Shown here in pieces: positions 33,601-44,523 of a stretch of DNA of 64,000 nt. Made by a program: the position numbers and the translations under genes. Within the stretch, counting starts at the first letter, position 1, and each line of letters begins with the position of its first letter. Origin of the DNA: Mycogone perniciosa (Eukaryota; Ascomycota; Sordariomycetes; Hypocreales; Hypocreaceae); NCBI GenBank assembly GCA_025331125.1, contig JAOALB010000155.1:56901-120900 (forward strand). The letters run 5' to 3'. Below the pieces are notes generated by a model. It did not search any database. It saw only the letters and a list, made by a program, of their open reading frames with translations, and had not been told where the DNA came from.

Positions 33601-34048
33601 TTCTAGTGTTTACGTTGCACTTGATCGTGCCGTAAGGCTTCCGAGTGACCAGCTCTCGTGTGATGAAGAGGGGGATTATCGTATCAGACGGAGTTTGATG
33701 AGTCCAAGGCTAAGCATTGATGATTAACGTCCCTGAGTGTCTGGTGAATCGTGAAACAGTTGTAATGAAACAGCGGCTTATACTAAAGAGTTATGTATTT
33801 ACGAGATTAGCTAGATTGGTCATGAATGATGATATAGATATCCACCACCTATGGCATTTCCCGAGTAAAAACTCTTGATTCAAGATCATATGGGGTAAAC
33901 GTATTACCCCCGGTTTACAAAGTGAGGTGCATATCAAAAGTTGTTCCAGTGGCGTAAGCCACCGCCCGCAAGCTGCATCCTCCGGAATCCTTGGATATAA
34001 CTTGGCATTTTACCCCTTTTCAAGCAGCCAGCTATCAACGAGTATACA
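33601..34048. other. Spacer between TRK relic and transposase relic
   Basis: AT-rich, with no gene seen. CCAGTGGCGTAAGCCACC near 33945-33965 might be a remnant of a Tc1/mariner terminal repeat, but I found no matching inverted copy downstream. Confidence 0.4.
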
Positions 34049-34530
34049 ATGCGCACGGATACAGCAACCCGGGCTGCAGTCCTTACGTTAAAGGCCATCG
34101 GCCAAACCACTACCGATGTGGCCCATATAACTGGGTTATCTGTCCGTCTTGTCAACCACATCTTTGCCCGGGCTACAGCCCAAGGCTTCGATCCACACGT
34201 TAGGCCGATCAAAATCACCGATGCCATGGTTGCTGATGCCCCAAGGTCTGGAAGGCCAAGAAAACAGACTGAAGAATCTACGGTCCTGGTTACTACCAAA
34301 GCACGGCTAGACCGTCATGGTCAGGGAAAGAGCTGTGCTGATATTGCTGGGGAACTCAGTCAGGATGGCCTTCAGATCTCGGCAACAACGGTCTGGCGGA
34401 TTCTCAAGAAGAGCCAGATTCGAGAAGACGTCAACGAGGAAGCCTGGATTGACGAAGAAGAGGAGATCGGAACCCCTACATCGGTGTCTTGATCACAAAG
34501 GTTATACGGGGCACTATCTAGATACTACTT
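34049..34530 (+). pseudogene. Tc1/mariner transposase N-terminal fragment
   Basis: The 147-codon frame encodes the DNA-binding part of a Tc1/mariner-type transposase: a helix-turn-helix (LKAIGQTTTDVAHITGLSVR), a linker with DAPRSGRPRKQTEE, and a second helix-turn-helix with SCADIAGELSQDGLQISATT followed by VWRILKKSQI. The family motif TRKPGLTKK then continues in another frame (overlapping 34317-34532) as KKRRSEPLHRCLDHKGYT, showing a frameshift near 34430. After about 34500 similarity ends. The DDE/DDD catalytic domain is absent, so the element is dead. It lies just downstream of the TRK relic, marking this 2-kb stretch as a zone of decay. Confidence 0.8.
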
Positions 34531-35234
34531 AATTACGAGTACGTTGCGATCAGTAGAGCGAGGGTCATTCGGCAAAGCTGCTCCCCAGAGCCCCCGGTTT
34601 GTTGCAATAGGAAATAGAATTTTTAGTTTTTAAGATTGGAGCTGCCTTGACAGAAACGCTGTACCTATTCTGCCATCGCTGATAAGTTCGTCGGCAAATT
34701 CCACACATCTTATTCACAATAGGGTCATTGTTGCGTCGCACAACCATAAGAGTCGCCACATACCTTGAATTTGACACAATGTCAATGCCACAAGCGCTTT
34801 TTTCTGTGTGGTGGATAGGCTCTCTTTGGCGACGGATTTCATCATTCGTCACTAACATCGCCATGGCGTGGCATTTTCGCCACTCCGTTTGATGCTTCGG
34901 ATGTCTGGCCAACCGGCTCGTTTCCAAGGTGAATCCCTCAGAATGTATGTACACAGTCCAGCTGACTGTTTCGATCCTTTGGTATTTCTTTCTTAGGGGT
35001 TGTGCTGTGATAAGACGAAAAGTTCACACGTATGTCATGATGAGGTTCGTCATATTGATATCATCGAACGGGTTTGCCAAGTTCTTTGCCACAGGAAGCT
35101 CAGCGTCCCTGGTATAAAAAGGGTCTGATCCACGTTGCCAAGAGCTTGTCAATATTTATAACCCTTACTTCATTGCTCGACTATCCAAACATCTATTTTC
35201 GTTCACACATTCTACATTACAATCGGAATCTCCC
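34531..35234. other. Intergenic region and promoter of the GPH-repeat gene
   Basis: A minus-strand open frame at 34565-34954 has no recognisable similarity, and I do not call it a gene. TATAAAAA at 35113-35120 is a TATA box about 115 bp before the next ATG. Confidence 0.5.
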
Positions 35235-35966
35235 ATGCCTCTTTTTCAGAACAAGAAGGAGGAAAAGCGGCAGCAGAACCTAGCTGCCGCACAAGCCGGT
35301 GTCTCCGGCTCCACAACGGCCCCGGCTGCCCCGGGCATGGCCGCACCAGGCCAAGTTCCTGTCGGCCTCCCGGGCCCGGCACCCAGCACGGCCGGACCGC
35401 ACAAACACGACTTTATGAACAAGTTGGACCCTAGCGTCGACAGCAGATCAAATATGCAATTCGTGGCTCCCGGGGTTCAGTCGGCATCTCCTGCCACCGG
35501 GGTTCAGGGCCAGACTGCAGCTCAGTTTCCTGGGCAAGGAACTGCTGTTCCCCTGGGCAGCAATAACCCTTACGGCGCGCAGGCTAAGCATCGTTTCGAA
35601 AACCCATTTGACACGCAGGGCAGTTCGACGCAGGGCAACACGGGATATTACACCACATCGGGCCCGACAGGAGTGGCTCCGACGGGTGCAGCTGCACCGA
35701 GGCAAGTCCCTGAGGGCACATACGGCCCGCACAGCTCAAACCTTGCCAATACGCTTGATCCAAGAGTCAGCTCGGATGCTGGCCATAAAGCGGCGATGGC
35801 TGGTGCTATGCCGACTCCGCAAGCACAGCAAGCACAGCCCACATATCCTCCTGGTGTTGGGGGACCAGCTCCAAATACGGTAGGGCCACATCGACATGAC
35901 TGGATGAATAAGTTGGATCCTACCGTTGATAGTCGGCCGAAAGATCCCAACACGATGGGCCTTTGA
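35235..35966 (+). CDS. GPH-repeat low-complexity protein, function unknown
   Basis: This is a single-exon, 243-aa protein. Three copies of a motif of the form GPHxxxxxNxLDPxVxS occur at about residues 54 (GPHKHDFMNKLDPSVDSR), 164 (GPHSSNLANTLDPRVSSDA) and 217 (GPHRHDWMNKLDPTVDSR), joined by Pro/Ala/Gly/Gln-rich linkers such as PTPQAQQAQPTYPPGVGGPA. The N-terminus MPLFQNKKEEKRQQ is basic and charged. There is no signal peptide and no membrane segment. The composition suggests an intrinsically disordered, highly soluble protein. Similar GPH...DPRVDSD repeats occur in fungal proteins that I recall as uncharacterised; a stress or desiccation role is a guess by analogy with hydrophilic disordered proteins. 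A clear TATA box suggests regulated expression. Confidence 0.8.
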   Translation: MPLFQNKKEEKRQQNLAAAQAGVSGSTTAPAAPGMAAPGQVPVGLPGPAPSTAGPHKHDFMNKLDPSVDSRSNMQFVAPGVQSASPATGVQGQTAAQFPGQGTAVPLGSNNPYGAQAKHRFENPFDTQGSSTQGNTGYYTTSGPTGVAPTGAAAPRQVPEGTYGPHSSNLANTLDPRVSSDAGHKAAMAGAMPTPQAQQAQPTYPPGVGGPAPNTVGPHRHDWMNKLDPTVDSRPKDPNTMGL

Positions 35967-36346
35967 GGTGTCTAGATGGATAAGAGGGTACGGAATGGCA
36001 CCCCTATTTGCTTTAGGATACCTGGATTCAGGTGTAAATTAGTGCTTCCAGAAGGCTTTTTAGCAGTTACTTCACAGTTTGTTTTGATTCGGGTTTACTA
36101 CTCATTGTCACTTCGCAAACGTGATCGAAAATACAGCCATCTGTCCAACTGAAATGAGCAGTGCAGGCCTCGGTGTAGACTACTAGGGAGCTAGCATTGA
36201 GCCCTGGTCGCCTTCACGTGCCCACTGAAGCTAGCTCTCTGTACCTGTAGCTCAGCTGCCGCGGGTCGGACCTTGAGCTTCCGACGTCACCTCTCAATCT
36301 TTCTTCTCACCACACACAATAGTATCCAAACAGCAGCCTCATCTCC
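35967..36346. other. Intergenic region upstream of GTR1
   Basis: It holds the 3' end of the GPH-repeat gene and the GTR1 promoter. I see nothing else. Confidence 0.5.
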
Positions 36347-37496
36347 ATGGCTTCGTTCGGCGACAATCCACCGCCCGACTCTGGGCCGTCCGAAATGCGC
36401 AATGAGGTCAAGAAGCCTAAGAAGAAGAAGGTCCTACTCATGGGCAAATCCGGGTCGGGCAAATCCAGCATGCGCAGCATCATCTTCAGCAACTACATTG
36501 CGCGCGACACTCGAAGACTGTGAGTCCTCCATGTCTACCTCCCTTTCCTCCTTGCTAGGTTTGATTGTTAATATCCCATGGGAATGGGCTTTGTGCAGAG
36601 GCGCCACCATCGATATTGATCTTTCGCACGTCAAGTTCCTCGGCAACCTCACCCTCAACCTCTGGGACTGCGGCGGCCAGGAGGCTTTTATGGAAAACTA
36701 CCTGTCTCAGCAGCGCGTCCACGTCTTCTCCAATGTCGGCGTCCTCATCTACGTCTTCGACATCGAGTCGCGCGACGTCGATCGCGATCTCGCCACCTAT
36801 GTCTCCATCCTCTCCGCCTTGTTGCAGTACTCCCCTGCTGCGAAGATATACATCCTCATCCACAAGATGGACCTCGTTGTGCCCAACGCCCGCGAGGCAG
36901 TCTACGATGAGCGTGTCCGTGTCGTCCGCCAAAAGACCGTCGAGTACGTCAACTCCGTAGGTGGTGATGTCAGCACCGTGGATCTCACGCCCTTTGCTAC
37001 CTCCATATGGGACCAGAGCTTGTACAAGGCGTGGGCATCCATTATCCACGACTTGGTGCCGAACCTCGCCGTCATTGAGCGCAACCTGGCGAATCTCGGC
37101 ATCGCCATTGAAGCTGAAGAACTGCTTCTCTTCGAGCGCACATCCTTCCTCGCCGTATCTTCCTGGACATCCCCTGAAGGTCTCCGCAACCCCACGGAAG
37201 ATCGCCTGGAGCGCATGTCCAACATCATGAAACATTTCAAGCAGAGTATCTCGCGCTTCACGGGAACCCCGCGAAACGCCGAGCAATTCATCCGCATGGA
37301 GCACAAGGCCGGTATGCGCTTCAGTTTGTTCATCCTCAAGTTCACTACCAACACATACCTCATGGTTGTACTGCCGCCGGGTGAGGCGCGGTTCAATACG
37401 GCAATGCTGAATTGTCAAATTGCGATTGAGCATTTCAAGTTCTTGGATGGGCCAGCAACACAGACGACGTCTGCGGCGCCAACGGCTGCAGCATAA
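36347..37496 (+). CDS. gtr1: Rag-family GTPase Gtr1 (RagA/B)
   Basis: Two exons (36347-36519, 36599-37496) give 356 aa. The protein is the RagA-type small GTPase that, with Gtr2, signals amino acid sufficiency to TORC1 on the vacuole surface. The nucleotide-binding motifs are visible: G1 MGKSGSGKSS, G3 DCGGQE and G4 HKMD. The C-terminal half (from about SPEGLRNPTEDRLERM) is the roadblock-like dimerisation domain typical of Rag proteins, ending in an Ala/Thr/Pro-rich tail. The ATG at 36347 (MASFGDNPPPDSG) is chosen because its frame enters the P-loop directly. A longer upstream frame in another register at 36273 is a shadow. The first intron is 79 bp and splits a Leu codon just before GATIDIDLSHVKFLG. 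Confidence 0.93.
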
Positions 37497-37825
37497 GTAA
37501 CGGGACATGGAGTGATGAATGATTAGAGCACTTTCAAAGGGAATGTTTGGCGTTCAGGCGTGATGATACCGGTTTGCGTGGTGTATGTGGCGTTTAAAGA
37601 AGAACGGTACCACCACATGGTGTTGCGATGAGTTTAGTCTCGTCACCAGGCAAAAGCGATGCAAAATGGGATGGATGGGTTTGGCCAATTGACTAGCAAT
37701 ACAATTCTTTTGTTTGCAAGTTTAAAGCTGCTCTACTAATCTATGAGTCAGCTCTTCGCCCATTCGAGTGCCTAACAAAACAGCCTCAACTATTCTCATG
37801 TGTATGCCCCGGCAAGCATTCCCTT
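37497..37825. other. Convergent intergenic region
   Basis: It lies between the stops of the GTR1 and SHP1 genes and holds their 3' ends only. Confidence 0.6.
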
Positions 37826-39182
37826 CTATGACCATTTCACAACCGCTGTTCCACCCTTCCTGAACTCTGCCATTTCTCCCAGAACCAAGCTTTTATCGGT
37901 ATGCTCCTTGTTGGGGAAGGTCGTAGCCAGAACCCAGGACCGCGTGCGAGTTTCAGGTGAGGCACTCTCAATGAAATCATACACCTGTCCAACCGTGTGG
38001 GTAGTGTTGAAACGCGCTGGCAGTCTCGTGCCATCGGGCATCTGGATTCGGATCAAGATGGTAGGCTGGGAGTTGTCAACACTCGGCGCGGGGCCGGAGG
38101 AAGAAGACGAGGCCGCAGGAACAGAAGCCGGAGGAGCAGCTGTTGTAGTGGTTGATGTCCCAGCACCAGGTACCGGGCTACCCAGGCGATGGCCAGAACC
38201 GCCGAAGGGCTTGTACTTCTTCGGCGATGGTTTGTAAGGGGTCTCATGTTGATGGAGTTTTACATCAACCGATTGGTCCTGCTGGACATTCATGAGATGC
38301 AGTGGAGCACGGCCTGATCTTATCATTTGCAGATCCATCTCGTTAGCCGGATCGTCGAAGCGGCGCAGCTCACCATCATCAATACTGAATCCATCCTGCC
38401 AGATGTGGAGTACACGCTCCTCTGGGGGACCAGTCGGTCGCGCAGCAGCACCAAGGGGATCTGGGATGCTTCGGCTTTCAACGCCCTCTCCGCCAAGTGT
38501 TACACCAGTACCACGGAAATGGGACGGGCCAGAAGGTCCAGCGTCTGAGCCGGCATCGGGGCCACCCCGCGCGGCATTCCTACATACTGTCAGAAACTCT
38601 TCAACCACGCACAGATTTAGTGGGGGTGCTTACGCCTTTGCTTTGGCCATTATATCGTTGATTATCTTCCTCGGGCCGCCATCTTGGTTGGGGTCTTGGA
38701 CAGCAAGACCAGATTTCTCACCACCTGCGAACAGGTTCCCACGACCATCGCTATCATCATCATCGTCATAGTCATCATCGTCGTCGTCGTCATCGTTGTG
38801 GTGCGATCCTCCTCCCCCAATAGATCCCAAGGTAGCAATACCCTTCTTCTTCTGGTTGCGAGAGGCACTGAACTCCTCCCTAGGTGCCGGGCGACCATCT
38901 ACAGTGCGGGGTCCGTCGTAAGGCGGTAACGTGCCAGCGGCAGCCTGTTGTCTGCGAGTTTCGAGGTCTCTCTCGTCATCGTCTTGGAAGAATGAGTTGC
39001 ACGCTGAGGCCATATCCCAGCCGTTTGCTTCGAGATAGTGAGTAGCCTGAACCAGGTATATTAGCGTCGGCCTGCAAATTCTCTTCTCGCGATAATGAAG
39101 CGCGTACGACTTCTGGTGAGACGCCGCTCATGGTGCAAAAGCTGCGGACCAGGGCATCGTGGTCTTCAGTGGCGCCCGCCAT
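37826..39182 (-). CDS. shp1: p47/Shp1 UBX-domain cofactor of Cdc48
   Basis: Three exons (39182-39108, 39046-38634, 38579-37826) give 413 aa with all phases matching. The order of domains is UBA (MAGATEDHDALVRSFCTMSG to ANGWDMASACNSFF), an acidic linker with an Asp run, a SEP domain (VLHIWQDGFSIDDGELRRFD to LMNVQQDQSVDVKL), a Pro/Ser/Ala linker and a C-terminal UBX domain (ILIRIQMPDGTRLPARFN to TTFPNKEHTD). This is the full p47/Shp1 layout. The protein binds ubiquitin with the UBA and the Cdc48/p97 AAA ATPase with UBX and SEP, acting in membrane fusion and protein degradation. The UBX loop carries TTFPNKE, matching the F-P Cdc48-contact turn. The gene is divergent from MIM1, sharing a 391-bp promoter. 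Confidence 0.93.
38745..38806 (-). repeat. Poly-Asp coding trinucleotide run in SHP1
   Basis: GAT/GAC codons repeat within the linker after the UBA domain and encode about 8 Asp, Tyr, then 5 Asp. Length variation would keep the frame. Confidence 0.85.
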
Positions 39183-39573
39183 GGTGTGCAGGCTGTGTAG
39201 AGAAAGGGAGATGGGAGTGCGACGTTTGCGAATCAGAAGTAGAAGAGAAAGATAGTAAGTAGTGGCGCGAGGAGGGTGTATCTCAGATAACTAAAAACCA
39301 AAGCTCGATTTTCGAGAGTAATCGATTGTGATTGTTGATTGTTTATGATTGCTCAAGGCAGCGGCTTCGTTCGTCATAAGCTTCCTTGAGCTTCAGCGAT
39401 GTCACCCGGAACAGCGATCCACCGACACCGATGTCATGCTTACATAATTCAATGTTCATAGATGCCGAGCAACTGTCGGCATCAGCTTGAGCACCGCGCG
39501 AAGCCTCCAGGACCACAGCACATTCACAAACGGCACCCGGAAATAAATAGAATTTCTGGGACTAATCGCGAAG
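39183..39573. promoter_or_regulatory. Bidirectional promoter SHP1/MIM1
   Basis: The 391 bp separate the divergent start codons. No clear TATA box is seen, as expected for housekeeping genes. Confidence 0.5.
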
Positions 39574-40053
39574 ATGTCTGTGGAAGATCTGGGCAACCAT
39601 CTGGCCGAGTCCGGCATCACGATGCACTCGGACAGCGAGCAGTACTCACCAGGCGACGAAGTGTCGAGCTCGCCGTCCTCATCGAATTCGCCTGTCATCC
39701 TCTACAGGCCGCCAACGGTATGGACGTTAATACGGAGTGCTGCGATAAACTTGGTTTTGCCATTTATCAACGGCATGATGTTGGGATTTGGAGAGTTGTT
39801 CGCCCACGAGGCAGCGTTTAGATTAGGATGGGGTGGCACAAAGGTGAGTTCGGCGACATGGTGGACTCCACATTCATTGTCTGAGGTGGAGGATGGAGTA
39901 GCTCAGTAGCTCACTCTTTTGTTCACTTCAGCATGCGTTTGAAATCCATGCTTCGGAGAAGCACAGCGCTAACAGCCATAGGTCTTCCCGGTATCGCGGC
40001 GGCGAGCCTATCCGATCGGACCTGGCGTCGAGGCCCGCGAGCGACGGTATTGA
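39574..40053 (+). CDS. mim1: Mim1/Tom13, mitochondrial outer-membrane import factor
   Basis: Two exons (39574-39843, 39982-40053) give 113 aa. An acidic, Ser-rich N-terminus (MSVEDLGNHLAESG...) leads to the conserved core VILYRPPTVWTLIRSAAINL and VLPFINGMMLGFGELFAHEA, which is the single membrane segment with the G-x3-G packing motifs of the Mim1/TOM13 family. The second exon adds VFPVSRRRAYPIGPGVEARE, the family C-terminal tail. Mim1 inserts alpha-helical proteins, including Tom20 and Tom70, into the mitochondrial outer membrane. The 138-bp intron has a CTAAC branch site just before its acceptor. Without splicing the frame would continue into unrelated codons. The neighbour downstream is the inner-membrane insertase Oxa1. 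Confidence 0.92.
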
Positions 40054-40525
40054 ACGGCGACGAGCGTTTGAAAGGAGATGGGGAAATTGTGTCTGATACG
40101 AGACGGGAGCCTTGCGCAGGGTCGTTGAGTTGAAGGAGACTCATCGCAAAGGCTCATTTTTGCTGTTCTCGGTTCTACATCTACATGCAGTCCGGGCGGC
40201 TCGGAGGGGCGAGGACAGCGGAGCTATGATAGCACCACGATGTACAACGAGACAAGCGCAACTGCGATATCTGTTGTATAGATCATATGAAAGGCCGATC
40301 TATAGAGTCGCCTATCTGAATTATTGCATATGTCATCACTCAACGTTCAGCTCCCATCCCTCTCACAGCGTAGCGAAGCTCGCTCTCGCTAAGTAAGCTA
40401 GGCCGCGGTCTGCCGCTCAACGTCGTGGGGTAAGTCCGGGGTTTACCCGTCGCATCCAAAAAATTACCCAGAACATGCCATCCCGCGCACTCTTTTTGAT
40501 CTCATATCCATTAAACACCGCCGTG
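40054..40525. other. Intergenic region between MIM1 and OXA1
   Basis: It holds the MIM1 3' end and the OXA1 promoter. An in-frame ATG upstream of the chosen OXA1 start lies at about 40475. I see nothing else. Confidence 0.5.
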
Positions 40526-42114
40526 ATGCTTCCAAGCAGAGGAATTGCGCGCTCCCTCCCCTCTGCGGGAGCTTGGAGGCAATCACCAAATCGATTGGTG
40601 GTGCGGCACTCCAAATCCCTGTGTGCTGCAGGTCCGAAATGCTAACGCTTGAGGCAGAATCTCTCCAGCAGAAAATTAAGCACTGGACGGCAACTCGGGT
40701 CCTCGCTGCGAAGCATCGGCGGTGGTTTGACGACGAGCTCTCCTTTTAAAACAAGATATGCGGCCGCACCGATTGCGATAGGGGGTGTATCCTCGTCAAG
40801 ATCTTTGTCACTATGGGGATGGGGATCAGGCAAGACGAGCACTCCCACCGAAGAGTCCGCCGCAACACCACAGTCCGCAAGTGAGCATGTCCAAACACCG
40901 GCAGAGCTGCCCTCAGAAGCAATCGCTACCCCGTCCGATGCTGTCGCTTCTGCCGCTTCCCCCGCAACCGAGCCCGTTGTCGCTGCCACCGAGGTCGATC
41001 TCTCCGCCATATCGGAGCTCATCAGCGGCCAGGACATTCTCAACATGCCCGAGGATATCGGCTACTTACATGCCATTGGTCTTGACTACGGCTGGGGATT
41101 TACATCTACCATGCAATGGGCTCTCGAGCACGTCCATGTCTGGTCAGGTCTAGGCTGGGGCGCCTCCATCATGGCCACAGCCGTCCTCCTCCGAGCTCTC
41201 ATGTTCTACCCCCAAGTTCAGAGTCTCAAATTCAACGCCATCATGCAGGAGATGAAGAAGGATCCACGTTCCCAAGAGGCCATGAAGCTTGTCCAGCAAG
41301 GCTTCCAGGAGGGCGACATGGAGAAGCGCCAAAAGGGCCAGATTTTGAACAAGCTGCTGAGACAGGAGCATGGCGTGAGCAACTGGGGTATTATGTGGTC
41401 GCTTGCGCAGATTCCCTTTACCTTTGGTCTGTTCCGAATTGTCAGCGGCATGGTACACATTCCCCTGCCTTCACTCGAGACAGCTGGTTTTCTCTGGTTC
41501 ACCAATCTGACTGCCACGGATCCATACTTCATCCTTCCCGCAGCGGGCACAGCTCTCATGATGGGTTCACTCCTGGTGAGTCTTAACCACTTCGCAGATA
41601 CACCAAGATTGCATTCGCTAACCCCTTGCAGATCAACTCTAAGCATACTCCTCCTCAGCAGAAGAAAATGATGAAGCCAATGATGTACATCTTCGGCACC
41701 GTCGGCTTCGTCGGCACAACATTCCTCTCCGCAGCCGTCAATCTCATGACCGTCGCCCTCGGCGGCGCAACCTTCCTCACCGCTTTCATCCTCAACATCG
41801 CCTCCGTCCGTCGCGCCATCGGTCTCTCCGTCGGCCCTCCAGTCGACCCCGCCTCCCAGAAGCCTCAGTACGAAGCACCCCGTGCCGCTGCAGCAACCGC
41901 AGAAGTAGCCAGTCTGAGAGAGCGTCTGACCAGCAGCCTCGATGACATGAAGAAGGGCGTATCAGAATCCGTGTCCAATTACACCGGCACCTACTCTGGC
42001 ACGGAGCAAGAGAAGGCAGAGAAGAGGCGCAGGGAGATGCTCCGCAAGTTAGAGAGCATGCGCAAGCAGCAGGAGCGTGAGGAGTTTGAGAAGAAGTACA
42101 AGGGTAAGAACTAA
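40526..42114 (+). CDS. oxa1: Mitochondrial inner-membrane insertase Oxa1
   Basis: My model has exons 40526-40600, 40658-41575 and 41632-42114 (491 aa). It begins MLPSRGIARSLPSAGAWRQS, an Arg/Ser-rich mitochondrial targeting peptide, reached across a 57-bp intron with a GCTAAC branch site; without it the coding frame lacks a good ATG. The YidC/Oxa1/Alb3 core follows: WSGLGWGASIMATAVLLRAL, the hydrophilic loop QSLKFNAIMQEMKKDPRSQE, NWGIMWSLAQIPFTFGLFRI, GFLWFTNLTATDPYFILP and MYIFGTVGFVGTTFLSAAVN. The C-terminus is a charged coiled coil (EQEKAEKRRREMLRKLESMR) that binds the mitoribosome in yeast Oxa1. The protein inserts mitochondrially and nuclear-encoded proteins from the matrix side. A start at 40475 would add 17 residues. 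Confidence 0.93.
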
Positions 42115-42609
42115 AGCCACCGCCTCTACCCAAGAACGAAGAAAAAATAAAGAAAAAAGAAAAAAGTCTTGTATAACATGCAATGTGTAAAATGTTACAT
42201 GTATGGGCTAGCGGCGGAGGAGAGTGTGAGAAAAGACTTTGTACAATAGAGCTCAATGAGCGGATCTCTCCCCATGATTGTTTGTCCTTTTGACGACTGG
42301 AGAATCTCTTTACATGAGCTATGGTAATAGACTGGGCACACAAACTCCCAACATGAGACTGCAATGAATTAAAGACAATATCTAGCAAAAAAAATCATCA
42401 TTATCAACAACATAGGGTAAATATAATGTCCGTGGTAAGAAGAGCCAAAGATGTTCGAACCATATATTGGTTTTGTTCTCAAGAAGCTGCCCAATGCCTG
42501 AATTTTTTACGTCCTCATTGTACGAATCATGGTGTGATGAAATGCTCACTGGCGCCCTGAAACCTGCAATTCGAATCAACGAAGAAAAAAAGCCCAAATG
42601 TTTCGTTCA
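42115..42609. other. Convergent intergenic region
   Basis: It lies between the OXA1 and DUF1688 stops, is AT-rich near 42370-42480, and I see no gene. Confidence 0.55.
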
Positions 42610-44523
42610 TTAAAACACAGTTCCGTCACTGTCAATCAGAATCGGCGGCTCCTTGGTATTTGGCCGATTAATCTCGGCAATCTCGCGACCTCCCTATGCC
42701 CAATTGTTAGATTCAATGTGCTCTAGGGCTGCGAGGAATACGAGAAAGGGGACTCACCTTCCAACTGCCAGCCTCTAGGAGCTGGGGCAACGTCATCTCA
42801 TTACCAGCCAGCTCCGTCTTCAACACCTTGTTCACCTCCTCGCACAGCTTGTCGAGGAGGCCAACAGTTACACCCCGCCACTCCACTACAACATCGTCTG
42901 AGGGCTCAAACATGGGGGCAACCTCATTGGCTCTGGTACCCGTCCGCCTGCACCAATCGGTGTAGTTTGCCAGTCCACGATCCATTTCTTCAGGCTTGAG
43001 GGTCAGGACACCAAGGTCAACAAAGAGGCCACCGTTGCGGTACTCAGGCAGGCCAGTCAGCAATTCGGTGCCGGCAAAATGCATGTTTAGCAGAGATTGC
43101 ATGGGCTGCATGAGTGAGTACGTGAGCCACTGGGTCAGTTTGTGGAAAGGCAGGATGGATTCCCAGGAGTTGGACCCAGACTTGGGCATGGCCTGGCAAG
43201 GCCAAGCATCGCCGAGGGAGACACCGTTGATGGCCGTCCGAGAGGGAGGCCAGATTGGACCAAGGCCGTTCATGAGAACGTTCCAGAGGACTGGCAGGGG
43301 CACAATGAGAATTGATGAGGCTTGCGTCGAGGGGTGAGACAGTAAGTGGTCTATAAAAATGTCAGCTTGCACTCGACGTCACCTGGAAGGTTATAACCGG
43401 GCCATACCAATCATGTTACCAGGACGGCCATCAGCACCAAAGTACTCAGTGTTGTCTTCCAGCGCATTTCCCAGTCTGATCAGGAGCTCAGTGCGGCCTT
43501 CGAGGCCTGCTAAGATATTCTTAGGACCAGCCTGCATGCCAGCAGCGATCTTGTCGACAGTCAGATCTTTCAACCCCACCTTGTCGACCCGGTGCTTATT
43601 GTTGGGGTCCCCTGAAAACAATCCCTTGGAAGCAGCGCATGTTAGCAGATGAAGCTCGCACCAAGATGCTTCCCATAGAACTCACTGTTTTGTACATCTC
43701 CAGACTGGCAATGGCCAAGCCCTCGGAGCGTCTATAAATCTTTCCGTTCTCGGTGCTCTTGTAGCTCCATTGGGTCCCCGCGCCCGCATCCAGCAGCACA
43801 CTGATAAGGAAGAGATCGATCAGTCTCCGGCATCGTTCTGTGTTGTCAATGCTCTCGGGCCAGCTTTCTTGGAGCTCGGCAACACGATCACGACCGCCGA
43901 CGCAAAAGTGCTGATATCGACCGTGGCCAGGAATGCCAGTGAAGGGGGCTTCGTAGTCTCGCTATCAGGCATTGTGAGCTTGCAGTCCAGTCAGGCAGTG
44001 AAGGGTAAGGCTGTGTGCATAATAATAGGTGGTGGATCAGTGCTGCGATGGCTCCCAGACGGTGTGAAATCGGATCGAGCAGCGATACGACGTCATTGGT
44101 GTCACCGTCTGGTCTTGTTTCGATGTCTGTTTCCCACCATGAGCTCCAGTGACGTACCTTGATCAACCCCGCGACAAAGGTCGTGACGTCGGACAGCTTG
44201 TGCAAATCGACATCAAAGTGGTTCAGCTTGTTGTTGATGGCCTTTTCCATGATGACCTTTGATCTGTCGCGGACGGCTCCCAAGCTGCGTAGGTAGCCCG
44301 CAGGGTCCAGCTGCGGATCCGGCGGGCGAGGCAAGTCGATCTTGGGTATCTTGATGGAGGCCATTGGTGATAGCGGGGTAGCGGGCGTCAGAATGCTGCC
44401 AGCAGAGATGCGGTTGTTGGAGAGGCCTCGTGAGGTGGCCGAGTTGAAGCTGGTCGTAGACTGGGAGTTTGTGAGGGACGAGTCGGCCTTGGGCGGCTTT
44501 TGTTTGCGGGAGAAGAGACCCAT
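42610..44523 (-). CDS. DUF1688 (Urc4-like) protein
   Basis: This multi-exon gene starts MGLFSRKQKPPKADSSLTNS. The family core begins with DPAGYLRSLGAVRDRSKVIM and FDVDLHKLSDVTTFVAGLIK, splices across an intron (about 43962-44157) into RDYEAPFTGIPGHGRYQHF and VGGRDRV, and continues with VLLDAGAGTQWSYKSTENGK, IYRRSEGLAIASLEMYKTG, DGRPGNMIDHLL and TELLTGLPEYRNGGLFVDLG. A last short exon encodes GREIAEINRPNTKEPPILID and SDGTVF before TAA (42610-42612). This matches DUF1688 along its length. In the yeast Lachancea kluyveri a DUF1688 protein, URC4, is needed for uracil catabolism, but its chemistry is not established. I therefore give the family, not a reaction. It converges with OXA1. Confidence 0.85.

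Noticed and set aside
33934..33970. CCAGTGGCGTAAGCCACC as a transposon terminal repeat
   Set aside because: No inverted partner or TA target duplication was found downstream of the transposase fragment, so it is not annotated as a repeat end.
34565..34954. 129-codon minus-strand frame beside the transposase relic
   Set aside because: No recognisable domain, and it is not in continuity with the transposase similarity on either strand.
36555..37508. 317-codon minus-strand frame opposite GTR1
   Set aside because: It is antisense to a strongly conserved GTPase, and its Asp/Glu/Val-rich composition is what antisense of such codons gives.
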